Assembly: GCA_001275005.1 (NCBI GenBank)
Contig: JWZX01001297.1
Location: 1 to 21,761, forward strand
From: Chrysochromulina tobinii
Lineage: Eukaryota; Haptophyta; Prymnesiales; Chrysochromulinaceae
Reading direction: 5' to 3'
Length of the DNA stretch: 21,761 nt
The notes under the pieces were generated by a model that made no database searches, was not told the DNA's origin, and saw only the letters and a program-made list of their open reading frames with translations. Numbering within the stretch: position 1 is the stretch's first letter; the number at the start of each line of letters is the position of its first letter. Shown in pieces: positions 8,741 to 15,987 of the stretch. Position numbers and translations under genes: made by a program.

Positions 8741-11442
8741 ATGAAAGTGGCCATGTGCATCCTTCTAGCTTGGGTGGTTGGGTCGAGCGAGGGCAATGAC
8801 GATTGGGATGAACCCGTCGCAGATCAAGAAGATCCGGGCAGAGGAGCGCGAGCGGAGTGTCGCTGTCAGGCGCGCCTGGACGTGCAACTCGTGGTACCTT
8901 TGCTTCTCGAGCGCGATCATCGCCATCGCCTTCATCCACCCGCTCCTTTCATCGACGGGCTGAGAAAGGGCATGCGCCAGGACTTTGAGATCGCGTTCGA
9001 GGAGCTCTTCATCGAGGGCAAGCTCTGGGACGCTGGCGTCAAGTCCTCGTTCCCGTACGGCCAGACGAATGCGAACGAGGACGCTGCGGGCGACGGGCCC
9101 GTCGAGGAAGCGGCGAAAAGGGACGGGATACCTTTGCGGTGGGTGGAGCGCTTCGACGGCGGCGCACTCGTGCTGCTCTGGCTCGGGTTGCTCGGGTTCA
9201 TCTTTGCAGTTTGCTCGGAGCAGGATCGGTCCAGCCGGAACAAGCGCTTCGCAATTCGGTCGAAAACCAATCGCTCCCACCGTAACAAGTGGTTCGAACT
9301 GGCCTTGCTCGCGCACATGGTCCCGCGCGTCGCCGACGCACAGAGCGCCTACTTTGCCGTCACCTCTGGCCGTTGCACCGTCGATCCGAGCGCGTGGAAC
9401 TGCATTCGCTCGCCCAACTTTCCGTATGATTACGTCAACAGTCAGACGTGCTCCATCACGCCGACTGCGCTCGCCATTGGAAGGCCTTTGACAGCGACCT
9501 CCTTCATTACGGAGTCTTGTTGCGACTACCTCCGCATACCTAGCCACCCGTCGGGGACGTTGACGGCGTTCTCAGGATGGACCGGACCTTCCAATTTCAT
9601 CTTGGGCCCGGGGACGATCCAATGGTCTTCAGACAGCAGAGTCACCCATACCGGCTGGCGAGTGTGCGCGGGCTCGGCGGGCTCGGCGGGCTCGGGCGGG
9701 ATCGCTCGACTTGTGGAGCTCACTCGCAGCGGCAGCGCGGTGGAAAAGGAGAACGCGGCGGCGGAGCTGTCGACCCTTGCCTACAACAACGCCGACAACC
9801 AAGTGGCGATCGCGCGCGCGGGCGGGATCGCTCCACTCGTCGAGCTCACTCGCAGCGGCAGCCTGGTAGCGAAGGAGAAGGCGGCGGGGGCGCTGTGGAC
9901 CCTTGCCTACAACGCCGACAATAGAGTGGCGATCGCGCGGACGGGCGGGATCGCTCCACTCGTCGAGCTCACTCGCAGCGGCAGCGCGGTGGCGAAGGAG
10001 AAGGCGGCGGGGGCGCTGTGGAACCTTGCCGTGAACGCCGACAACAAAGTGGCGATCGCGCGCGCGGGCGGGATCGCTCCACTCGTCGAGCTCACTCGCA
10101 GCGGCAGCGCAATGGCAAAGGAGCATGCGGCGGCGGCGCTGTGGAACCTTGCCGTGAACGCCGACAACAGCGTGGCGATCGGGCAGGCGGGCGGGATCGC
10201 TCCACTCGTCCAGCTCACTCTCAGCGGCAGCGCGGTGGCAAAGCAGAACGCGGCGGCGGCGCTGTGGACCCTTGCCTTGAACGACGACAACAAAGTGGCG
10301 ATCGCGCAGGCGGGCGGGAACGCCAACGACCAAGCAGCGATCGCGCAGGCGGGCGGGATCGTCACACTCGTCGAGCTCACTCGCAGCGGCGGCGCGGCGG
10401 CAAAGGAGCAGGCGGCGGGGGCGCTGTGGGTCCTTACACGGAACGCCACGAACAGCGTGGCGATCGCGCGCGCGGGCGGGATCGCTCCACTCGTCGAGCT
10501 CACTCACATCGGCAGCGCGGTGGCAAAGGAGAACGCGGCGGGGGCGCTGTGGAGCCTAGCCTTGATCGACGACAACAGCGTGGCGATCGCGCGCGCGGGT
10601 GGGATCGCTCCACTCGTCGAGCTCACTCACATCGGCAGCCCGAGGGCACAGGAGAACGCGGCGGGGGCGCTGTGGGTCCTTGCACGGAACGCCGACAATA
10701 GAGTGGCGATCGCACAGGCGGGCGGGATCGCTCCACTCGTCGAGCTCACTCGCAGCGGCAGCGCGGAGGCAAAGGAGAAGGCGGCGGCGGCGCTGCGGAA
10801 CCTTGCCGTGAACGACGACAACAAAGTGGCGATCGCGCGCGCGGGCGGGATCGCTCCACTCGTCGAGCTCACTCGCAGCGGCAGCGCGGTCGCAAAGGAG
10901 AAGGCGGCGGCGGCGCTGTGGAACCTTGCCGTGAACGACGACAACAGCGTGGCGATCGCGCAGGCGGGCGGGATCGCTCCACTCGTCGAGCTCACTCGCA
11001 GCGGCAGCGCGGTCGCAAAGGAGAAGGCGGCGGGGGCGCTGCGGACCCTTGCCGTGAACGCCGACAACCAAGTGGCGATCGCGCAGGCGGGCGGGATCGC
11101 TCCACTCGTCGAGCTCACTCGCAGCGGCAGCGCGGAGGCAAAGGAGAACGCGGCGGCGGCGCTGCGGAACCTTGCCGTGAACGCCGACAACAGAGTGGCG
11201 ATCGCGCAGGCTTGTGGGACACTCGTCGAGCTCACAGCGGCAGCGGGGGCACAGTTTTGGGGCTTGGTTCTGGTTTGCTTGCTTCTGGCTTGCTTCCCGC
11301 TGATGCATGCCTGTTGTTGCCTGCCAAAAAACCCGCCAGTGAAGATAGTCAAAGTTGCAGATGAGGAGGGGGAAAACACAGAATTGCTTCCAGTCGGGAC
11401 TGCCAGGAGCAACGCCGGGCATGCCATCGCGCCTCCACCGAG
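8741..11442 (+). CDS. Exon 1 of CUB-ARM-TM-coiled-coil-PARP gene
   Basis: From ATG 8741 the frame begins with a signal-peptide-like leader (MKVAMCILLAWVVGSSEG). It then has a hydrophobic span at about 9158-9214 followed by a strongly basic stretch, and a CUB-like domain at 9344-9670 (C..SPNFPYDY......C, CCDYLRI, GTIQWSSDSRVTHTGWRVC). Next come a Gly/Ser linker, twelve 41-residue ARM repeats (9695-11212), and a Cys-rich membrane span near 11252-11326, then a cytosolic-looking linker ending APPPR. The CUB region and ARM array would be extracytosolic if the last span is type I, which is inference. The open frame continues to 12022, but that part is a shadow of the Glu/Arg repeat of exon 2. An AG/GTGGGA donor at 11442/11443 in phase 2 joins exactly to exon 2. 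The first 75 residues are doubtful because another frame reads better between 8796 and 8960. Confidence 0.75.
9695..11212 (+). repeat. Twelve 123-base tandem ARM-repeat units
   Basis: Twelve full units of 41 codons encode GGIAPLVELTRSGSAVAKE followed by a helix (AAGALWNLAVNADN) and KVAIARA. They are arranged head to tail, with one extra Asn in the first unit and a 13-codon remnant (GGNANDQAAIAQA) between units 5 and 6. A truncated unit (CGTLVELT) follows. Units are nearly identical at the DNA level, including silent positions, which points to recent expansion or gene conversion. The fold is the armadillo superhelix. Confidence 0.95.
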
Positions 11443-11675
11443 GTGGGACAAGGCGGCAGCAGAGAGGGCGCTGCCTCTGCCACTGATTGCCTTGCCCCCT
11501 GCCATCTTTCTCGACGTCCCTTTTCAAGTTGTGCGTGCCCTCGTGCTTCCTGATTGCTTGCGACGAAGCGCCGTGCTGGGCACCACGTGCTTTTCACTGA
11601 GTATCCTACTGCCCTGCCATTTCGAGGTCGACCGTTCTCAAGCGCCAAGTTGTGCGTGCTCTCGCGCTTCCACAG
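11443..11675 (+). other. Predicted phase-2 GT-AG intron (233 bases)
   Basis: The donor CCGAG/GTGGGA and acceptor CTTCCACAG/GGGCG flank a segment whose reading in either neighbouring frame lacks the domain character on both sides. Removing 233 bases joins codon AG+G (Arg) and connects the ARM frame to the PARP frame with no stop: 2702 + 1474 bases = 1392 codons including the stop. The intron contains an imperfect internal duplication. Confidence 0.65.
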
Positions 11676-13149
11676 GGGCGAGGCAGAGCGGCGCGAGGCA
11701 GAGCAGCGCGAGGCAGAGCGGCGCGAGGAAGAGCGGCGTGAGGCCGAGCGGCGCGAGGCGCAGCAGCGCGAGGCAGCGCGGCGCGAGGCAGAGCGGCGCG
11801 AGGCAGCGCGTCGCGAGGCAGAGCGGCGCGAGGCAGAGCGGCGCGAGGCAGAGCGGCGCGAGGCAGAGCGGCGCGAGGTGCAGCAGCGCGAGGCAGAGCG
11901 GCGCGAGGAAGAGCTGCAACGCGAAGCGGAGGCCGCGGCGGAGGAGCTGCGGCGCCGAGCAACGGCGCTGGGGCTACTGCAGGTGCTCACGAATGCCGGC
12001 GTCGCCGACGACGCGACGTTGAAGAAGTCGATCGCGTGGTGCGACGAGGAGGGCGTGACGAACGTCTCCGACATTGTCAAGCACAAACTGGTCGACAAAT
12101 TTGTTCTCCATCTCGGCCTGAAGAATGTCCCCGGCATGGAGCTGCGCAGCTTGTTGCAACGCGCCCCGATGAGCAACCGCGGCTGGCCGAGCATCCCCAG
12201 CTGGTTGACGTCGTTCGGACTGCCGGTCGCGGGGAACGGGGCTGCCGACGAGAAGTATCAACGCGCACTGCAGGAGGACGGCTTCGCCCTCCGGGCTCTT
12301 CTGCCGGGGACCGATAAAAGCACGCTAAAATCGCTCGAGGCGCTGCTCAAGATAGATCGCCCAAAGTGGCTCGGCAAGGGCAACGACGTGTCGAAAACGT
12401 ACGGCCCGTATGACAAGCTGAAGCTCGCGTGTGCGTGGGAGGTCAACCATCCACTACTGCGATCCAAGTACACGGCCGGCTCACTCACGGTGCAGCAGGA
12501 GCTCAGGCAGCTTCAGAATAGGGGCAAGGATGTCACCACTGTGCCCGGCCTGCCCGTGAAGACGGCTCGCGTGCGCGGCTTCGAACTCTCGGAGGATTGC
12601 AATGAGGTCATTCTCTTGCATGGCGTCAACCGAGAGAAGCTGTTTAACCTGCTGTCTACGGGCCTGAACGAGCGCTTCGCCGGCATCGGTGCGGGCGCCG
12701 CCTTCGGCGCCGGCGTCTACCTCGCGGAGGACGCTGGCAAAACGGATCAGTACGTCAGCGCTGATAGCGCGTACGACCCGAGCAGTGAGCTGCACAAGCG
12801 GCTGTATGACGAAACCATGCCCCACCCGGAGGACGTCTTCTACGTTCTCGTGGTGCGCGCCGCCCTCGGCTTCCCCGTGCGCACGCAGCATACGGGCGAG
12901 GGGGCCACCTCGATGGACAATGAAGCGCCCATCTTCCCCGTCGCCTACCGTGAGCTCTCGGCGGTGCCGGGCGTCAATCCACCAATCTTCCACCATTCGC
13001 TGATTGCCGAGCTGGGCAAGGATATCGTGCGCTACCGCGAGTTTGTTTTCTTCCACTCCGACTACGTGCACATCGACTACGTCATCGCCTACCACCGCTA
13101 CAATGGCGACCAGAAGCTGCGCACGACAGTCTGTCCCGTATCTGTGTGA
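11676..13149 (+). CDS. Exon 2: Glu/Arg coiled coil, SAM-like module and PARP catalytic domain
   Basis: The exon opens with a long (E/Q)REAERREA repeat (11676-11957), a charged coiled coil. A helical module follows (LLQVLTNAGVADDATLKKSI to ELRSLLQR, about 11965-12168) that resembles a SAM-like fold, though I cannot name the family. A PARP catalytic domain completes the protein. It starts with the YDKLKLACAWEVNHPLL strand typical of the domain entry. It carries the H-Y-E triad: His in LLHGV (codon 12619-12621), Tyr in GAGVYLAED (12718-12720) and Glu in YREFVFF (13039-13041), aligned with His862, Tyr896 and Glu988 of human PARP1. A full triad predicts NAD-dependent ADP-ribosyl transfer, possibly poly-ADP-ribosylation. 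If unspliced, the frame could start at an upstream codon near 11554, but no good start is present. The stop is TGA 13147-13149. Confidence 0.85.
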
Positions 13150-13604
13150 GGCTAACTAGCAAGCATGGCAAGTTCTAGGCGCCGGCCACCGGCCCAGGTT
13201 ATGCGTGCGGGAGAGTCGGGAGCATAGCATGCGGTCCATGGAGCCGGCAGCCGGGACGTCGGTCGGTCGCGTGTGACGGCGAGCGTTTCCTCTCACGGAC
13301 ACCCGACCGCGGACCGGTCTCGCCGCGTAGTCCGCGGTCGTGGAGAAATAAAAATATCCTCTAACTGGTGGGTTCCAGCGCGATAGCGCTTGATTGGTTG
13401 TCTTCAGGGGAGAACGACGTCAAGGGCGGCAGGCGCAACAGCTCGACGTGAGCTAGATGCGCCGGCCGGGCGGGTGATAGAAACGGTCAAATTATGGGGC
13501 GCACGTCAATTGGGCGCATTTGCATGTAATCCATGAGTGCCGGCCAAAATGCATACTGTACTTACCAAATCGGGCAGAGCGTTCAGAACGTCGTGACGTC
13601 ACGA
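13150..13604. other. Convergent intergenic region with hairpin and AATAAA
   Basis: These 455 bases separate the PARP gene (plus) and the methyltransferase-like gene (minus), which converge. They hold an 11-base perfect inverted repeat (13304-13314 with 13330-13340, loop 15) followed seven bases later by AATAAA at 13347-13352. A 14-base perfect palindrome containing TGACGTCA lies at 13591-13604. No coding region is supported here. Confidence 0.5.
13304..13352 (+). terminator. Hairpin plus AATAAA, possible 3'-end signal of the PARP gene
   Basis: The arms CGACCGCGGAC and GTCCGCGGTCG can form an 11-bp stem about 155 bases after the PARP stop codon, and AATAAA follows. The AATAAA polyadenylation signal is standard in animals and used variably in algae, so the assignment is tentative. 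Confidence 0.35.
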
Positions 13605-14561
13605 TCACGTCGCCCGAAGCGCGTCGCGCATTGTGTCCTGGTCAGCGGCTCCGCCGCGTTTGTCGTGCCGCGACTGGCGCCAGAAAAAGGCCGTCCCTTG
13701 CTCGGCTGTCTCGTGGGGCACTGCGCCAGCGAGGGGCGGCGCGGCTTCTTCCCATCCGTCGGCCGCTCGCAGCCGTCGGTTGACGGTCACCACGACCGTG
13801 TCGGCGGGCAGAGCGCTCGCGGCGAGCGCTGCGGAGAGCCGCTCGACATGCACGCCGTCAGAGGACTCGAATTTCGTGGCATACGCGTACACGACGGCGG
13901 CACCGGCGCAGGTCGTCTGCAGGGTCGCAAGGTCGTAGATGCTCCCGCGCACGGCGATAGCACGGGCGAGGGCCGGGTCGCTTGCACTCGCGATGGCGTA
14001 CGCGGCCGCTCCGATAGCATGCAATTCGGGCATCAGCTCGAGTGACGTGCATGCGCCACCCAGACGCACCGGCTCTTCTCGCGCAGCCGCAAGGGCCAGT
14101 GACCCCTTGCCGCCGCCGAGATCGCAAAAGCTGCGACGTGAGCCGGCGACCGGACTCACGAGGGCGAGCGCGGTTTGCAAGCACTGTAGGAAGAAGGAGA
14201 GGTCACTCTCTCCATAGATGAACTCGTCGCCGCCGTACGCATCGTCGTCGTCGTCAAGTGAGTCCATCGGCCTCGCCAGGGCGGCACCATCTTCGTCGTG
14301 GGCATCGATGGTGTCGTCATTATATGCCTGCGCATCCGTCTCCGGAAAGAGCACTGCCTCGTAGTCGATGGCATCGTAAGTAGCGGCGAGGAATTCTTCG
14401 CAGCTGAGCAGTGCAGTCCCAGCACATATGAGAGTCGATCGGCTGCTCAAGCTGATGGATTTGCGACCGCAGAGTGGCAGTGGCGAACATCGAGTCGGCG
14501 GCGGCGCGCTAGCTGGCGTCAACCAGCCGCTGACCGTCGTCGCGAATGCGAGAGCAATCAT
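13605..14561 (-). CDS. Class I SAM-dependent methyltransferase-like protein with N-terminal leader
   Basis: The 318-residue product from ATG 14561 starts with a signal-like leader (MIALAFATTVSGWLTPASA) and then a Ser/Arg/Pro-rich stretch (GRKSISLSSRST). That two-part N-terminus would suit targeting to a plastid of secondary origin or to the secretory route (inference). After an acidic segment (LDDDDDAYGGDE) comes a Rossmann motif I, FCDLGGGKGSLALAAA (residues 145-160). It is followed by an acidic strand-2 end (LELMPELHAIG), GSIYDLA, and VVYAYATKF...LSAAL...LPADTVVVTVNRRL. The order (DLG.G.G, LE..P, G.IYD, VYAYATKF) resembles Dot1-like or related class I methyltransferases, but I cannot name the substrate. 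It converges on the PARP gene. Only 93 bases separate its start from the stop of the next minus-strand gene. Confidence 0.7.
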   Translation of the reverse strand: MIALAFATTVSGWLTPASAPPPTRCSPLPLCGRKSISLSSRSTLICAGTALLSCEEFLAATYDAIDYEAVLFPETDAQAYNDDTIDAHDEDGAALARPMDSLDDDDDAYGGDEFIYGESDLSFFLQCLQTALALVSPVAGSRRSFCDLGGGKGSLALAAAREEPVRLGGACTSLELMPELHAIGAAAYAIASASDPALARAIAVRGSIYDLATLQTTCAGAAVVYAYATKFESSDGVHVERLSAALAASALPADTVVVTVNRRLRAADGWEEAAPPLAGAVPHETAEQGTAFFWRQSRHDKRGGAADQDTMRDALRAT

Positions 14562-14654
14562 TTCTTTTCAGACCAAAAAGATCGGGTGCTCGACTCGACG
14601 CGACCTGAAAAACACCAAACGCGCATGTTGGCACACGACGCCCGTTACACGGTC

Positions 14655-15569
14655 CTAGTACTTGAATACCTCGGCCTCGTGGAAGCCCGCCTCGGCAAGC
14701 AGCCCCGTGAGTGGCCCCTGGATCTTGGGCCCCTTGGAGCCATCGGCCTTCTTTGGGCCACGTCCCGTCTTGCCGCCCCACGTGTCCACGAAGCCATCTG
14801 TGCCGCACACGAAGATCATCGTCATGCCGTTGGGCGCGCCAGGCGGCGGCAGTGCGGACTGGATCATCGCCAATGAGCCACGCCCCGTGAAGCCGGGCCA
14901 GCCAGAGTACACGGGACCGGTGAGGCTGTAGGCCACCTGGAAGCGCTCCGGGTGCGCCGCGGCCATTGCGTCCAGCTCCGCTTTCATGAGGATGTCCTCT
15001 TCATGGCGATTGATGCTCAACATGCGCACCGTCGTGAGGTCGTGTGGGTCGTCGAGCACGATGCGTGCAATCTGGATGAGCGGCGCGATGCCCGTGCCGC
15101 CGCCTACGAGCCCGATGGCCCGCCATCGGCGGGTCACTTCTGCGCTGCCGTGCACCATGCGCTTCTTCTTCAGGGTCGCCTGCATGGTTTCACCAATTTC
15201 CAGATTGCAAATGAACGAGCCGACGCCACCGCCCGGCCTCGGCACGTACGCCTTGACCAGCAGGTCCACAACGCCCTCGAGCGCCGGGTGAGAAACGGGC
15301 GAGTAGCTCTTCTCGAGAACCGTTGGTGTACCAGCCTCGTTCGTACCGTCCGGGTATGCCACCGTGATGCAAGTCGGCAACGTCGGGTCCTCACCAAGGA
15401 AGCGTTTGGACGGCGGGAGCGAGAAGCGAAGCAGCCACGCGTCGGGACTCGTTCGAGTCTTGGAGAGGAGCGTGTATGGCAGTGGGCCGTCCACCGACGA
15501 GCACGCTGCCGTGCTCGTTGCGGCCGCCCGCGTCAGGGCGCACACGAGGACGCGCGAAGCTCGCCGCAT
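14655..15569 (-). CDS. NADH-cytochrome b5 reductase-like FAD/NAD oxidoreductase
   Basis: The 304-residue product has the ferredoxin-NADP reductase/cytochrome b5 reductase fold. The FAD motif is KSYSPVS (87-93, in place of R.YTP.S) with GGGVGSF (113-119) for the FAD phosphate. The NAD(H) site is GLVGGGTGIAPLIQ (153-166) with CGTDGF (255-260). The C-terminus, KIQGPLTGLLAEAGFHEAEVFKY, matches cytochrome b5 reductases that end in VYKF/VFKY. It would pass electrons from NADH to cytochrome b5 or a similar acceptor. The N-terminus MRRASRVLVCALTRAAATSTAA is basic and hydroxylated, so mitochondrial import or a membrane anchor is likely. An insert rich in Lys/Gly after the Cys motif (GGKTGRGPKKADGSKG) lies where related proteins also carry inserts. 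The start is ATG 15569. A decayed copy of this gene's 5' end lies at 17497-17632. Confidence 0.88.
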   Translation of the reverse strand: MRRASRVLVCALTRAAATSTAACSSVDGPLPYTLLSKTRTSPDAWLLRFSLPPSKRFLGEDPTLPTCITVAYPDGTNEAGTPTVLEKSYSPVSHPALEGVVDLLVKAYVPRPGGGVGSFICNLEIGETMQATLKKKRMVHGSAEVTRRWRAIGLVGGGTGIAPLIQIARIVLDDPHDLTTVRMLSINRHEEDILMKAELDAMAAAHPERFQVAYSLTGPVYSGWPGFTGRGSLAMIQSALPPPGAPNGMTMIFVCGTDGFVDTWGGKTGRGPKKADGSKGPKIQGPLTGLLAEAGFHEAEVFKY

Positions 15570-15987
15570 GTGTGTGTCGTCAGCAATGGTTTTCTACCCA
15601 AAGTTCGTACCAAAAATATCGAGAGATACAATTATGAGCGTGGGGGACCGCATACCGGTAAAAAGACACCGGGGGGAGCCGGGACACACACGGGACACGC
15701 GGACGCACAAAGGCACACGGACCGCACAGACGAGCCTCACAACCATCCAAACCCACCAACAACACACAACCCGCACGTCAGCGCGACGACCAAAGCCGCG
15801 GCCGACCGCGTACGGTAGTCTGCCTGACTGTCAACAAGGGGCGCGCAAGTTTGAATTCAGAAGTGCCGATTTGGACAGCGCCCGTATGTATCATGCTGAA
15901 TTCCTAATATGGACCGCGTTACCGGTATTTGTCATGAAATACATCCGTCGGCGTCGGTGTGGCCGTGTGATCGTCCGCCCCTGTGCA
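15570..15987. other. Divergent intergenic region between reductase and secreted protein genes
   Basis: These 418 bases hold the 5' flanks of two divergent genes. There is an AT-rich patch at about 15605-15640 and a long AC-rich strand-asymmetric tract at about 15675-15785. A plus-strand frame runs through the whole region into the secreted protein, but only its part from 15988 looks coding. Confidence 0.5.

Noticed and set aside
9629-11527. Long minus-strand frames across the ARM array
   Set aside because: They are antisense readings of the 123-base repeats and repeat with the same period, so they are shadows.
11443-12022. C-terminal part of the long ARM frame (Ala/Arg/Gln/Ser-rich repeat)
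   Set aside because: It is the off-frame reading of the Glu/Arg coiled-coil repeat of the PARP exon. Its composition is explained by the GCGCGAGGCAGAGCG-type repeat, and splicing at 11443 removes the need for it.
13517-13526. ATTTGCAT octamer-like motif
   Set aside because: It is a single 8-base match far from any 5' end, and the octamer has no known meaning in this type of organism.
13591-13604. Perfect 14-base palindrome with a TGACGTCA core (CRE-like)
   Set aside because: It overlaps the end of the methyltransferase-like gene in a convergent gap rather than a promoter, and short palindromes are expected by chance in a window this size.
15364-15987. Upstream extension of the secreted toroid protein frame
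   Set aside because: It runs antisense through the reductase gene and then through non-coding AC-rich sequence. The signal peptide begins at ATG 15988.
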